DNA of 50,157 nt from Bacteroidetes bacterium HGW-Bacteroidetes-17 (GCA_002840985.1 PHDM01000006.1:1-50157), one strand, 5' to 3'. Positions 17,576 through 26,866 are shown, numbered from the stretch's first letter. Notes: a model not told the origin generated them from the letters alone. Translations and numbers: made by a program.

Positions 17576-18070
17576 ATGAGAAGTACACACAAAATCATGT
17601 TCTTCGCTTTGATGTCTCTTCTTTTTATTTCAGGTTGTACAACAAAAGAAGTGGAGAAAACAGTTTCCTTAAACAAATTCACTCCTGACGATCCGGAATT
17701 ATATAATACCATCGTGCAAATGGATAGTATGTTTTTTGATGCTTACAATAATTGTGACTTAGATAAACAAGCTGAAATCTATTCAGATAGCATAGAATTT
17801 TTTCATGATCAAGGTGGTCTAATGACATCAAAGCAAGAGCTTTTAGATGGTACTGAAAAAAATATATGCGGCAAAGTTTCAAGAGAATTGGTACAAGGCA
17901 GCATTGAGGTATATCCTATTAAAGGTTATGGCGCAATTGAAATAGGCTTTCATAAATTCCATAATAATCAGGAAGAGGCTGGAACACCTTCTAAAATTGG
18001 ACGTTTTGTAATCGTATGGAAAGCAAAAAATGACACTTGGGAAATCACGAAAGTGATGAGCTTACATTAG
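17576..18070 (+). CDS. NTF2-like (DUF4440-type) lipoprotein
   Basis: The 164-residue product has a lipoprotein signal (MFFALMSLLFISGC, Cys21). The mature part matches the SnoaL/DUF4440 pattern: FFDAYNNCDLDKQAEIYSDS, then IEFFHDQGG and, near the end, GRFVIVWKAKNDTWEITKV. Such folds bind small ligands or act as enzymes; the role here is unknown. It starts 8 bp after the M20 peptidase and probably shares its transcript, ending at the hairpin at 18113-18145. Confidence 0.8.
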   Translation: MRSTHKIMFFALMSLLFISGCTTKEVEKTVSLNKFTPDDPELYNTIVQMDSMFFDAYNNCDLDKQAEIYSDSIEFFHDQGGLMTSKQELLDGTEKNICGKVSRELVQGSIEVYPIKGYGAIEIGFHKFHNNQEEAGTPSKIGRFVIVWKAKNDTWEITKVMSLH

Positions 18071-18112
18071 TAACCCCCAAAAGGATAAACAATAGGTTTC
18101 TATAAAGATGAG

Positions 18113-18145
18113 ACTTGGGGACTTTATTCCCCAAGTTTTTCTTTA
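18113..18145. terminator. Bidirectional terminator between convergent genes
   Basis: ACTTGGGG (18113-18120) and CCCCAAGT (18129-18136) are perfect arms around an 8-nt loop, followed by TTTTTC on the plus strand. The right arm overlaps the last codons of the dienelactone hydrolase gene. Confidence 0.8.
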
Positions 18146-18972
18146 AAAAATTCAATGGTTCTAGTCCAAGCCAATTTTGCTGCTTCGGGATGATAACGAT
18201 CGGGATTTGTATCATTGTTAAATGCATGCTGCGCCCCTTCGTAAATAAATATTTCGTATTCAATTCCGGTTTTTTTCAAGCCTTCCTCAAAGGCAGGTAT
18301 TCCTGCGTTAATACGAGTATCTTCACCGGCATAATGCATCATCATTGAAGCTTTTATTTTGGAAACATCTTCAACGGCAGGCTGACTGCCATAATAAGGA
18401 ACCGCAGCCTTTAATTCAGGTGAATTTACGGCTACATGATTGGTCATGGCGCCACCCCAACAAAATCCCGTACAACCTACCTTACCGGTTGTTTGCGGAT
18501 TGGTTTGTAAATATTTTACGGCAGCACTGAAATCTTTTTTGGTTTTTTCGTAATCGATTTTCTGGAATAAAGGACGGGTATCCTCACCTGTATCAGGGGT
18601 TCCACCAACCGGGGATAAAGCATCGGGTGCAATGGCAATAAATCCTTCAAGTGCCATTCGGCGAGTAACATCCTTAATGTGTGGGACCAATCCCCTGTTT
18701 TCATGAATAACAATTACTGCCGGAAGTTTCCCTGCACCTTTTGGTTTGGCCATATAAGCCATCATCTCTCCACTTTCTCCTGTGTAGGTAATCATTTCGG
18801 TTTGCAAACGGGGATCATTCTCTGAAACGATCTGAGCTCTGGACATTGAAGGAATTCCGGTTAATACAATTGCAGCACCTCCTGCGAGAATTGCTGATTT
18901 CTTAAGGAATTCACGACGATCGATTCGTCCATTCTGATAATCCTCAATACAATTTTTAAGTTTTGGGTTCAT
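18124..18972 (-). CDS. Dienelactone hydrolase family protein with Tat-type signal
   Basis: The ATG at 18972 gives about 282 residues; ATG at 18987 is possible, and the open frame extends further to 19098 without looking like protein. The N-terminus has a twin-arginine signal: RIDRREFLKKSAILAGGAAI. The alpha/beta-hydrolase body shows IHENRGL, the nucleophile motif CTGFCWGGAM with the Cys of dienelactone hydrolases, an Asp in YAGEDTR and a His in GAQHAF, completing a Cys-Asp-His triad. Export by Tat to the periplasm is inferred. Its natural substrate is unknown. It is divergent from the FtsX-type permease. Confidence 0.88.
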   Translation of the reverse strand: MNPKLKNCIEDYQNGRIDRREFLKKSAILAGGAAIVLTGIPSMSRAQIVSENDPRLQTEMITYTGESGEMMAYMAKPKGAGKLPAVIVIHENRGLVPHIKDVTRRMALEGFIAIAPDALSPVGGTPDTGEDTRPLFQKIDYEKTKKDFSAAVKYLQTNPQTTGKVGCTGFCWGGAMTNHVAVNSPELKAAVPYYGSQPAVEDVSKIKASMMMHYAGEDTRINAGIPAFEEGLKKTGIEYEIFIYEGAQHAFNNDTNPDRYHPEAAKLAWTRTIEFFKEKLGE

Positions 18973-19107
18973 AAGTTTGTTTTTCATTAGGTTTAAACTG
19001 AGCATTATAAGGTTAAAAGTACAACAGAAATTGCTGAGATTCAATTTAAATAATAAAAGAGAAGTACTTATAAAACATTCAATTTTCAAGCGATTCAATT
19101 TTGCGTA

Positions 19108-19144
19108 TTAACCTTTCTTTAACCTACCTTAACTTAACTTTAAC
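19108..19144. promoter_or_regulatory. Five TTAAC boxes in helical phase upstream of the FtsX-type permease
   Basis: TTAAC begins at 19108, 19119, 19129, 19134 and 19140. Spacings of 11, 10, 5 and 6 bp put four boxes on one face of the helix and one on the opposite face. The array lies between the divergent genes, about 160 bp before the permease and 135 bp before the hydrolase. A possible -7 box TAGTTTTG follows at 19167-19174. Confidence 0.5.
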
Positions 19145-19307
19145 TTCTTTTTATGTAATTTTCTGTTAGTTTTGAAGTTTAATATAAAAGGAAATTGAAT
19201 TCATATGTAGATGTGGAATGCTAAGATGAATCGCAATTACAACTTTTTTGTCTGAAGTACGTCTTTAAGAAGTCAAAAATACATTCGATAATTTAACAGT
19301 CACAACC

Positions 19308-21671
19308 ATGATCCTTAACCAAATAAAATTTGCCATTCGGAACATAACTAAGGATTTCGGATACAGCTTAATCAACATTTTAGGACTAACCATTGGCATT
19401 AGCAGTACGCTCTTTTTGCTCATCTATGTTTTCGACGAATTGAGTTACGATAAATACAATAAAAATCATGAGCAAATTTACCGAGTGGCATCTCATATCA
19501 CCGAAACGGATGATGATTTTGTTTGGACAGTGGCTCAAATTCCTTTTGCAACTCAGGTATTACAGGATTACCCTGAAGTTGAAAATGCCATTCGTTTTCA
19601 AGGAATAGGAAGAAGTTTGTTTCAATATGGTGAAAAGCAATTTTATGATACGGACGTAAATTTTGTTGACTCGACCGTATTCGATGTTTTTACATTTCCC
19701 ATGATATCCGGCGATCCGGAAACCGCACTGGATGAACCCAATTCAATCGTTCTTACAAAATCCTTTGCTAAAAAGCTTTTTGCAGATGAGGACCCGATGG
19801 GGAAAATGATTAAAAATGAATCCCGTACTTTAAAAGTGACCGGAATTATTAAAGATGTTCCTAAAAATTCACATAGTCATTTTTCTGCTTTGATGTCGTG
19901 GAGCACATTGGAATCAAGAAGGCAAAGTTGGGGAAATTTTGGGCTTCCAACATATTTAAAGCTGAAGAAAGGTACAGATATCATCGCTTTTGATAAAAAG
20001 CTGGAAGAAATGTACCCCAAGTTTATGGCCGAAATATTTGAGAATGTTGGGGTAAAAATCGATTATATTTTACAACCGTTAGCGGAAATTCACCTCAACC
20101 CAATTGGTCAGGGCGAATCGGAAGCAAGCGGAAATATCAGGTTCGTGAAAATTTTCTTTTTGATTGCTGTTTTTTTGTTGGTGATCGCGGGAATCAATTA
20201 TATGAATTTAACCACTGCCCGTTCGGTTAAACGATCACGGGAAGTTGGGATCAGAAAAGTGGCAGGTGCCCACCAGGGAATGTTGATCAGGCAATTTCTT
20301 ACTGAATCGGTTGTGCTGACCGTTGTTTCACTTTCCATCAGCTTGGTGTTGTGCTATGTTTTCTTACCTCAATTCAATTTGATTTCAGGCAAATCACTCG
20401 ATTTTACCTTCTTCGGCAAATCTTCATTCCTATTTGCAATTATCTCTATTATTGTGATTCTGGGCTTGCTAAGCGGGACATATCCGGCATTCTTCCTTTC
20501 ACGTTTTAAACCCATCAATGCATTAAAGGGCAAACAAGCCAAGGGAAGCGGCCATGGTTTACTTAGGAAAGCATTGGTAGTGGTTCAATTTGTAATTTCC
20601 CTGGGCATGATCATAAGTACCATGGTTGTTTATGAACAACTTAGTTATTTAAAGAAAAAAGACATGGGCTTCGATAAAGAAGAAATACTGACTGTTGTTC
20701 TGAACAACCGTTCCATGATTGAAAAGCTTCCTGTTTTGAGGAATGAATTCCTGGCTGTATCAGGTGTAAAAAGCGTTGGAACCACCGATTCGCCAATGGG
20801 AGAGGGAAGTAGTAAAAATCTGGTTTCTGTTGAACTGGATGAAGGAATGCAAGATAGAGGGATTAATATGGCTGGTGTTGATTTTAAATTTATACTGACC
20901 CTTGGCATTGAAATACTTGAAGGTCGGAATTTTTCGGAAGAGTTTAAAACCGACACTTTGGCTGTTTTAGTTAATCAGACACTAGCAGATCGTTTAGGAT
21001 GGAAGGAACCGCTTGGTAAAAAAGTGGATTTTGGGAACAACCAGGTTGCTAAAGTTATAGGAATCATGAAAGATTATCAGCAGACAGGGCTTTATAATCC
21101 GGTTGAATCCCTGCTACTCTATTTGCGAGAAAACGGCCCCATTGTTTATGTTAAATTAGATAAAGGAAGCGACAGAAAAACGATTGAAAACCTGGAGCTG
21201 GCTTGGAACAAAACCTTCCCGACAAACCCATTTGAATATAGCTACCTGAAAGATAATTTATTTGAACAGATTCAGCCTGACGAGAAGAGAGGTGTTTTGT
21301 TCACACTGTTTTCGATCATTGTCATCATTATCGCATCCTTAGGTGTTTTCGGACTTGCCTCTTATACCGTCGAACAAAGAACCAAAGAAATCTCGATCCG
21401 AAAAGTTCTGGGTGCCAAAGTTCAAACAATCATTCAATTGGTGTTTAAGGACTATTTTGTTTTGATTGGGATCTCAATTTTGATCGCATTTCCACTTGCT
21501 TATTATTTGATGCAAAACTTCCTGGCGAATTATGAGTACAGAACCAGCCTAAGCATCGTTACTTTTATCATTGCCGCGATCCTGTTGTTGGTTATCACTT
21601 TACTAACGGTGATGTATCACACCATTAAAATATCAAGATCAAATCCTGTGGATTCGTTGAGGATAGAATAA
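19308..21671 (+). CDS. MacB/FtsX-like ABC transporter permease
   Basis: The 787-residue product has the layout of Bacteroidota ABC permeases with duplicated FtsX domains: an N-terminal helix (about 20-42, ILGLTIGISSTLFLLIYVF), a periplasmic MacB_PCD-like domain, a first three-helix block (about 280-400), a second periplasmic domain (about 450-655) and a final three-helix block. Conserved signatures SREVGIRKVAGAH and TKEISIRKVLGAK follow the second helix in each half. Such proteins work with a MacB-type ATPase in export or mechanotransmission. No ATPase gene is next to it, so the partner is encoded elsewhere. Confidence 0.92.
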   Translation: MILNQIKFAIRNITKDFGYSLINILGLTIGISSTLFLLIYVFDELSYDKYNKNHEQIYRVASHITETDDDFVWTVAQIPFATQVLQDYPEVENAIRFQGIGRSLFQYGEKQFYDTDVNFVDSTVFDVFTFPMISGDPETALDEPNSIVLTKSFAKKLFADEDPMGKMIKNESRTLKVTGIIKDVPKNSHSHFSALMSWSTLESRRQSWGNFGLPTYLKLKKGTDIIAFDKKLEEMYPKFMAEIFENVGVKIDYILQPLAEIHLNPIGQGESEASGNIRFVKIFFLIAVFLLVIAGINYMNLTTARSVKRSREVGIRKVAGAHQGMLIRQFLTESVVLTVVSLSISLVLCYVFLPQFNLISGKSLDFTFFGKSSFLFAIISIIVILGLLSGTYPAFFLSRFKPINALKGKQAKGSGHGLLRKALVVVQFVISLGMIISTMVVYEQLSYLKKKDMGFDKEEILTVVLNNRSMIEKLPVLRNEFLAVSGVKSVGTTDSPMGEGSSKNLVSVELDEGMQDRGINMAGVDFKFILTLGIEILEGRNFSEEFKTDTLAVLVNQTLADRLGWKEPLGKKVDFGNNQVAKVIGIMKDYQQTGLYNPVESLLLYLRENGPIVYVKLDKGSDRKTIENLELAWNKTFPTNPFEYSYLKDNLFEQIQPDEKRGVLFTLFSIIVIIIASLGVFGLASYTVEQRTKEISIRKVLGAKVQTIIQLVFKDYFVLIGISILIAFPLAYYLMQNFLANYEYRTSLSIVTFIIAAILLLVITLLTVMYHTIKISRSNPVDSLRIE

Positions 21672-21804
21672 GGCAGTGAATTGTTAATTAGTAAAAGTGG
21701 TTTATTGGTTAAATGGTATATTAGTAATATGGGTTCTTTTAATTGATTTTTTTACCTGTTTGCCAGGACGAAACTTCAATGCTCGCTTTGTTGGGAGGAA
21801 GCGT

Positions 21805-21866
21805 AGCGACTGAGAAATCTCTTTTAAGGATTGAGATTCCTCCTCATTTCATTCGTCGGAATGACA
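21805..21866. repeat. Dispersed repeat family B, copy 1
   Basis: The 62-bp block from AGCGACTGAGAAATCTCTTT to CGTCGGAATGACA matches the reverse complement of 47285-47346 with two mismatches by my alignment. Confidence 0.9.
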
Positions 21867-21870
21867 TATA

Positions 21871-21900
21871 AAAAAGCCCCACATAAGTGAGGCCTTTTTG
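21871..21900. terminator. Likely bidirectional terminator between the permease and purE
   Basis: AAAAAGCCCCAC and GTGAGGCCTTTTT form an imperfect hairpin around ATAA with A and T tracts on both sides. It can serve both converging genes. Confidence 0.7.
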
Positions 21901-21957
21901 CAAGTAGTAATTAAGGATTTAATAAATTAATCCTCCGAAGCTAAAAGCGAAGGGGGA

Positions 21958-22461
21958 CTAAACTTTGAATTTATACTTGATTGTGGCCAGTTCTTCATTG
22001 GCTTTTACAATCTTGCTTTTAAGATTTTCTTTATACTGAACGGTTTTATTGAATAATTCTTCATCATCAGTCGCCAGGATCTGGGCTGCTAAAATAGCCG
22101 CATTTAATGCTCCATCTATTCCTACGGTCGCCACCGGGATACCGGGAGGCATTTGAACAATGGCTAATAACGAATCCATCCCATCTAGGCTTGCGTTGAT
22201 CGGAACGCCAATGACCGGAATGGGGGTCATGGCAGCAATTACCCCTGGTAAATGGGCGGCCATTCCTGCACCTGCAATAATTACCCGTATTCCGTTCTTA
22301 TGAGCATTTTTGGCAAAAGCTTCAACTTTTTCGGGCGTACGATGTGCTGATAGTGCATTTAATTCGAATGGGATTTCCATTTCGTCCAGAAATTTGGCAG
22401 CTTTTTCCATAACCGGCAAATCGGATGTGCTACCCATAATGATGCTTACTTTTGCTTTCAT
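21958..22461 (-). CDS. purE: N5-carboxyaminoimidazole ribonucleotide mutase
   Basis: The ATG at 22461 gives 167 residues, the normal length; upstream residues in the open frame do not fit the family. PurE class I converts N5-CAIR to CAIR in de novo purine synthesis. The signature is plain: [19 protein letters not shown], then LSAHRTPEK with the catalytic His, [12 protein letters not shown] and [18 protein letters not shown]. It is divergent from hpt with about 93 bp between starts, so synthesis and salvage genes share one control region. No purK or other pur gene is adjacent. Confidence 0.97.
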   Translation of the reverse strand: MKAKVSIIMGSTSDLPVMEKAAKFLDEMEIPFELNALSAHRTPEKVEAFAKNAHKNGIRVIIAGAGMAAHLPGVIAAMTPIPVIGVPINASLDGMDSLLAIVQMPPGIPVATVGIDGALNAAILAAQILATDDEELFNKTVQYKENLKSKIVKANEELATIKYKFKV

Positions 22462-22506
22462 GAATTTAAATGGTTTGTTGAACTCAGAACAAAAATAAAC
22501 TTTAAA

Positions 22507-22537
22507 TTTCAATTCTATATCTTATCAGCTATCTTTG
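22507..22537 (+). promoter_or_regulatory. Candidate promoter of hpt
   Basis: TATCTTTG (22530-22537) fits TAnnTTTG exactly; TTTC at 22507-22510 sits 19 bp upstream as an imperfect -33 element. Transcription would start near 22544, leaving a very short leader before the ATG at 22555. Confidence 0.45.
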
Positions 22538-22554
22538 TTCGATAATTTTTTGTG

Positions 22555-23091
22555 ATGGATATTATTCAGGTAAAAGATAAAATGTTTAGTCCGTTCATCA
22601 AATCGGATCAAATTGAACAGGCTGTTCAAAATATTGCAGATCAAATGAATGTTGAGCTTGAGGACAAAAACCCTTTGTTCATCGTCGTTTTAAACGGTGC
22701 CTTTATGTTTGCTTCCGATTTATTTAAGAAGATAACCATTGAGTGTGAACTTAGTTTTGTAAAACTATCATCTTACGTCGGAACCCAAACAACTTCAACG
22801 GTTCGGGAGTTAATTGGCCTGGATCGGGTTTTGAAGGGACGTACGGTTGTGGTGGTTGAAGATATTATTGATACCGGAATTACCATGGCTCATACGGTTC
22901 CTTTGCTTCATCAGCTTGAAGCTGAAGATGTGAAGATTGCGACTTTGTTGTTTAAGCCCGCTGCTTTTCAAAAAGATTTTAAAATTGATTATATCGGGAT
23001 TAAAATCCCCAATGATTTTATCATCGGATATGGATTGGATTATGATGGTCAGGGACGGAATTTACCGGAAATTTATAAAATTGTAGAATAA
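22555..23091 (+). CDS. hpt: Hypoxanthine phosphoribosyltransferase
   Basis: The ATG at 22555 gives 178 residues; a GTG directly before it would add only one. The enzyme converts hypoxanthine or guanine and PRPP to IMP or GMP. The PRPP-binding motif is [14 protein letters not shown] (about 98-111), with the usual [12 protein letters not shown] loop near 45-56 and the base-pocket region [14 protein letters not shown] near the end. The obgE gene starts 1 bp after the stop codon, so the two are translationally close. In several Bacteroidota I recall adk between hpt and obgE; it is absent here. Confidence 0.96.
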   Translation: MDIIQVKDKMFSPFIKSDQIEQAVQNIADQMNVELEDKNPLFIVVLNGAFMFASDLFKKITIECELSFVKLSSYVGTQTTSTVRELIGLDRVLKGRTVVVVEDIIDTGITMAHTVPLLHQLEAEDVKIATLLFKPAAFQKDFKIDYIGIKIPNDFIIGYGLDYDGQGRNLPEIYKIVE

Positions 23092-23092
23092 A

Positions 23093-24082
23093 ATGGGCAA
23101 CTCAAATTTTGTTGATTATGTAAAGATATTTTGCAGATCGGGTAATGGAGGTAGGGGTTCTGCTCATTTCCGACGCGAAAAATATATTCCAAAAGGGGGC
23201 CCTGACGGGGGAGATGGAGGCAGGGGTGGTCATATCATCCTAAAGGGAAATTCACAATTATGGACCCTTTTGCACTTGCGTTATACCAAACACATTCATG
23301 CCGAACATGGCGAAAGTGGAGGTAAACAACGAAGCCATGGTGCCGACGGTAAAGATCAATTTATTGAAGTACCACTCGGAACAGTTGCCCGAAATGCAGA
23401 AACCGGCGAAGTAATGGGTGAAATAACTGAGCATGATCAGACGATGATTTTATTTCAGGGAGGAAGAGGTGGATTGGGCAATGATCATTTTAAAACACCA
23501 ACCAATCAGGCGCCATCATATGCACAACCGGGTGAAGATGGATTGGAAGATTGGGTGATTCTTGAACTGAAATTATTGGCCGACGTAGGTTTGGTCGGTT
23601 TCCCGAATGCCGGAAAGTCAACGCTTTTATCGGTAGTTTCTGCGGCAAAACCCGAAATTGCCGATTATCCATTTACCACACTTGTGCCTAATTTAGGTAT
23701 TGTTTCTTATCGCAGCAATCTTTCATTTGTAATTGCCGACATTCCGGGAATTATTGAAGGAGCGCATGAAGGCAAGGGTTTGGGATTGCGGTTTTTAAGG
23801 CATATCGAACGCAATTCGATGTTGTTGTTCATGGTTCCGGCCGATTCAAAGGATATCCGTAAAGAATATAAGATTCTTTTAAACGAATTAAAGCAGTTCA
23901 ATCCTGAATTGTTGGATAAGGAGCGTTTACTGGCCATTACAAAATGCGATATGCTGGATGAACAACTGATTAAAGAAATGAAAAAAGAGCTTCCAAAAAT
24001 TAAAACTATTTTTATTTCATCCATCAGTGGATTGGGATTGACCCAGCTTAAGGATGAAATCTGGAAGTTGTTAAATAATTAA
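23093..24082 (+). CDS. obgE: Obg-family GTPase
   Basis: The 329-residue product has a glycine-rich Obg fold (about 1-160: [20 protein letters not shown], then [11 protein letters not shown]) followed by the GTPase domain with G1 GFPNAGKST (169-177), [10 protein letters not shown]3 DIPG and G4 TKCD. It lacks the extra C-terminal domain of some Gram-positive Obg proteins, giving a short form usual in this phylum. Obg acts in late large-subunit ribosome assembly and in stress signalling. It directly follows hpt. Confidence 0.97.
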   Translation: MGNSNFVDYVKIFCRSGNGGRGSAHFRREKYIPKGGPDGGDGGRGGHIILKGNSQLWTLLHLRYTKHIHAEHGESGGKQRSHGADGKDQFIEVPLGTVARNAETGEVMGEITEHDQTMILFQGGRGGLGNDHFKTPTNQAPSYAQPGEDGLEDWVILELKLLADVGLVGFPNAGKSTLLSVVSAAKPEIADYPFTTLVPNLGIVSYRSNLSFVIADIPGIIEGAHEGKGLGLRFLRHIERNSMLLFMVPADSKDIRKEYKILLNELKQFNPELLDKERLLAITKCDMLDEQLIKEMKKELPKIKTIFISSISGLGLTQLKDEIWKLLNN

Positions 24083-24090
24083 TTGATTGG

Positions 24091-24152
24091 GTCACATCGA
24101 GCTTGTCGAGATGTCCTTTATTAAGAAGTTCTCGACTTGCTCGAATTGACCT
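24091..24152. repeat. CGAG-rich mosaic repeat, family C, copy 1
   Basis: Three blocks, GTCACATCGAGC (24091), GTTCTCGAC (24128) and GCTCGAATTGAC (24139), recur in the same order at 45044-45139. ACATC and GATGT at 24094-24114 form a small hairpin. Confidence 0.75.
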
Positions 24153-24200
24153 CCACATAACGTTAAAATAGCTAAGCGTAAAATATTGACGACGAATTTC

Positions 24201-24767
24201 ATGATCGAAGCAATAAAAAATCTGGATACTGAATTGTTTTTGGCGATAAACGGAAGCCATAACAGCATATTCGATTTTTTAATGTTTTGGGCAAGCAACA
24301 AACTCATTTGGATTCCTCTTTATCTCTTTTTCCTGTATCTGCTCATTAAAAATTATAAATGGAAAACTGTTGGAATATTTTTATCCGTTATTGTTTTAAT
24401 TGTTCTTAGCGATCAGGGATCTGTACATTTATTTAAAAATGTATTCCTCCGATTAAGACCTTGCCACGAACCACAACTTGAAGGTTTGGTTCATTTAGTG
24501 CATGGAAAATGCGGTGGCCAATTTGGATTCATTTCGTCGCATGCGGCCAATACTTTTGGACTCGCAGTTTTTTTAATCCAATTCCTTGGTAAAAAATATC
24601 GCTATTTTACGGTTCTCGTTTTACTTTGGGCTTTAATTGTTAGCTATAGTCGAATTTATTTAGGGGTTCATTATCCCGGCGATGTAATTTTTGGAGCTGC
24701 TTTTGGAAGTATGTTAGGCTTTTTAGTCTTCTTTTTATACAAGAAATTGTCATCTCGAACGAAGTGA
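24201..24767 (+). CDS. PAP2-family phosphatase
   Basis: The ATG at 24201 gives 188 residues; a TTG at 24186 is less likely. It is an integral membrane phosphatase with the three PAP2 motifs: FKNVFLRLRP (motif 1 Lys and Arg-Pro), ISSHA with the catalytic His (SSHA in place of SGHA, common in this phylum) and SRIYLGVHYPGD (motif 3). Five or six hydrophobic segments surround them. Substrates may be undecaprenyl pyrophosphate, phosphatidate or lipid A phosphates. The last residues LSSRTK and the stop codon are encoded by the edge of a dispersed repeat (24747-24775). Confidence 0.9.
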   Translation: MIEAIKNLDTELFLAINGSHNSIFDFLMFWASNKLIWIPLYLFFLYLLIKNYKWKTVGIFLSVIVLIVLSDQGSVHLFKNVFLRLRPCHEPQLEGLVHLVHGKCGGQFGFISSHAANTFGLAVFLIQFLGKKYRYFTVLVLLWALIVSYSRIYLGVHYPGDVIFGAAFGSMLGFLVFFLYKKLSSRTK

Positions 24768-24775
24768 GAGATCTC
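24747..24775. repeat. Short dispersed repeat related to family B, overlapping the PAP2 stop codon
   Basis: TTGTCATCTCGAACGAAGTG followed by AGAGATCTC resembles the outer arms of family B (TGTCATTC and CGAA, AGAGATTTCTC). The PAP2 reading frame ends inside it. Confidence 0.6.
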
Positions 24776-24802
24776 AAAGTAAAATTATTAAAAACTACGA
24801 AG

Positions 24803-24823
24803 GTGAGACCCTGTAGGTTATCA
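24803..24823. repeat. Degenerate copy of the 40-bp palindrome core
   Basis: GGTGAGACCCTGTAGGTTATC matches the core of the palindrome at 25426-25465 (GGTGACACCCTGCAGGGTGTC) at 17 of 21 positions. Confidence 0.55.
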
Positions 24824-24842
24824 GCCTCAATAAATCTTGCAT

Positions 24843-25394
24843 ATGCAAAAAGTAGAATTCATTATTGGAAGCCCTAGGAAAAGAGGAAATACCGCAATAT
24901 TGGCTGAAACACTGAACAAACAACTGGATAAGGAAAGATTTACGTCCAATTTTACTTTTTTATATGATTTTGAAATTAAAGCCTGCACCGATTGCAGGGG
25001 CTGTAAAAGTGGCAACCTGACCTGCATTGTTGAGGATGAGATGCAGGAACTGAACAAGCGAATTGATGCGGCTGATATCTTAGTTTTCGGAACCCCGATT
25101 TATTGGTTTACCCCCACTGCCAAAATGAAATCAGTACTCGACCGACTCCGTCCTTACTACGGGGGAGATAAACTAGCCAATAAAAAAATGGTGATTTTGC
25201 TGCCTGCCGGAGTGGGTGAAAAAGATTGCGATCTGACCATAGAAATGTTCAAGCGCATGGCTCGTTCTTTAAAGCTAGAATTTATTGGTACAGTTACTTC
25301 CAAAGCTTATGATATTGGGGATGCCAAGAAAGATAAAAAGGCAATGGCTGCGATTACTGAATTAGCGAATCAAATTAATAAGATTATACTATAA
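24843..25394 (+). CDS. Flavodoxin-like NAD(P)H-dependent FMN reductase family protein
   Basis: The ATG at 24843 gives 183 residues; a TTG at 24837 adds two. The N-terminus shows the flavodoxin-fold phosphate loop (IIGSPRKRGNTAIL), then a Cys-rich segment ACTDCRGCKSGNLTC usual in the iron-sulfur-flavoprotein-like branch, and GTPIYWFTPTAKMKSVLDR around the flavin. The spaced Cys could coordinate a cluster, but the full ISF motif is not evident. It probably reduces quinones or other electron acceptors in the cytoplasm. It is convergent with pntB, with a 40-bp palindrome between them. Confidence 0.88.
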   Translation: MQKVEFIIGSPRKRGNTAILAETLNKQLDKERFTSNFTFLYDFEIKACTDCRGCKSGNLTCIVEDEMQELNKRIDAADILVFGTPIYWFTPTAKMKSVLDRLRPYYGGDKLANKKMVILLPAGVGEKDCDLTIEMFKRMARSLKLEFIGTVTSKAYDIGDAKKDKKAMAAITELANQINKIIL

Positions 25395-25425
25395 TTCGGA
25401 TCAGATTTTCTTGATTTTTTGGTCA

Positions 25426-25465
25426 TGACAATGGGTGACACCCTGCAGGGTGTCACCCATTGTCA
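25426..25465. terminator. Perfect 40-bp palindrome between convergent genes, likely bidirectional terminator
   Basis: TGACAATGGGTGACACCCTG and its exact reverse complement meet without a loop, centred between 25445 and 25446. It starts 32 bp after the flavodoxin-like gene and ends 2 bp before the pntB stop codon. No strong T tract follows, so a role as a repeat element or protein site is also possible. Confidence 0.7.
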
Positions 25466-25466
25466 C

Positions 25467-26861
25467 TTATCCTCTCAGAAAACCATTCAGTTTATCCACA
25501 CTTTCCTTAGCATCACCATAAAGCATATCTGTATTTTCTTTGTAGAACAATGGATTTTGAACGCCGGCATAACCAACCGCCATGGAGCGTTTCATCACGA
25601 TAACATTGCGCGCATTCCAAACCTGGATTACGGGCATTCCGTAAATAGGGCTGGTTTTATCTTCCTCTGCTCCCGGGTTTACAATATCGTTGGCACCGAT
25701 TACCATCACCACATCGGTTTTGGGCAAATCTTCATTAATTTCATCCATTTCTAAAACCAGATCGTAAGAAACATTGGCTTCTGCAAGCAGTACATTCATG
25801 TGTCCGGGTAAACGCCCTGCAACAGGGTGAATTCCAAAACGGACCTGTTTTCCTGCTTTTTTAAGGATATCTACCATGTCGTGAACAGGATATTGGGCTT
25901 TTGCTACAGCCATTCCATAACCGGGCACAATTACAATTGATTGTGCATTTTTAAGCAATTCAGCAGCGGCTTCATGATCAATGGAGGTAACTTCTCCCAC
26001 CATGTCAGCTTCACTGCCATGCATTACTTCTCCAAATCCACCAAAAATAACCGACAGAAAAGATCGGTTCATGGCATTGCACATGATGATAGAGAGGATA
26101 GCTCCTGAGCTACCAACCAATGCACCGGTAACAATTAATAAATCATTTCCCAACATAAAACCTGCTGCTGCCGCTGCCCATCCTGAATAAGAGTTAAGCA
26201 TTGAAACCACTACCGGCATGTCTGCTCCGCCTATGGCCATTACCAGCATTACTCCGATAAATAAGGCAATAGCCGTCATAATCATAAGAAAAGGCAAGCC
26301 TTCATTCCCTTCGGCCATGGTAAACAACACACCAAGAATGACAGAGGTGATGACTAAAATAATATTTACGAGATGGCGTCCTTTGTACAACAATGGCTTA
26401 CTTCGGATCTTTCCATCCAATTTTCCCCAGGCGACAATAGATCCGGTGAATGTAATAGCTCCAATGAATACGCCTACAAAAACTTCTACAAAATGAATAT
26501 TGTGTTCTGCTCCCTGGAGTAAATGGGTAGCAGGATCAAGATATGAACCAAAACCAACGAGTACTGCTGCTAACCCAACAAAACTATGAAGAATTGCAAC
26601 CAATTGTGGCATGGCGGTCATTTCAACTTTTCGGGCGACAATGATCCCGATTACGGATGCAATTGCGATGGCTACGATAATATAAATATGACCTTCAACT
26701 CCTGCTCCAAAAACGGTTGCTAAGATGGTAATGATCATACCTGCAATGCCATAAAAAACACCATGTTTAGCCGACTCCTGTGAAGATAAGCCACCAAGGC
26801 TGAGTATAAATAAGATACTTGCAAATAAATATGCTGCTGTTTGTATTTGTGTAGAGATCAT
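25467..26861 (-). CDS. pntB: NAD(P) transhydrogenase subunit beta
   Basis: The 464-residue product has about nine hydrophobic segments over residues 1-265, then the soluble NADP(H)-binding domain III from about 285: [35 protein letters not shown] and [17 protein letters not shown]. With PntA it couples hydride transfer between NADH and NADP+ to proton movement across the inner membrane. It lies 5 bp after pntA on the same strand and is surely co-transcribed. The order pntA-pntB and two-subunit form match the Escherichia coli type. Confidence 0.97.
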   Translation of the reverse strand: MISTQIQTAAYLFASILFILSLGGLSSQESAKHGVFYGIAGMIITILATVFGAGVEGHIYIIVAIAIASVIGIIVARKVEMTAMPQLVAILHSFVGLAAVLVGFGSYLDPATHLLQGAEHNIHFVEVFVGVFIGAITFTGSIVAWGKLDGKIRSKPLLYKGRHLVNIILVITSVILGVLFTMAEGNEGLPFLMIMTAIALFIGVMLVMAIGGADMPVVVSMLNSYSGWAAAAAGFMLGNDLLIVTGALVGSSGAILSIIMCNAMNRSFLSVIFGGFGEVMHGSEADMVGEVTSIDHEAAAELLKNAQSIVIVPGYGMAVAKAQYPVHDMVDILKKAGKQVRFGIHPVAGRLPGHMNVLLAEANVSYDLVLEMDEINEDLPKTDVVMVIGANDIVNPGAEEDKTSPIYGMPVIQVWNARNVIVMKRSMAVGYAGVQNPLFYKENTDMLYGDAKESVDKLNGFLRG

Positions 26862-26866
26862 CTTCC

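Larger units (their letters stand above)
21672..21957. other. Convergent gap with repeat family B and terminator
   Basis: Between the permease and purE lie a 62-bp dispersed repeat (21805-21866) and a terminator hairpin (21871-21900). The left part is AT-rich without visible features. Confidence 0.6.

Noticed and set aside
18973-19098. N-terminal extension of the dienelactone hydrolase frame
   Set aside because: The extra residues precede a complete Tat signal peptide and do not look like protein; the ATG at 18972 is preferred.
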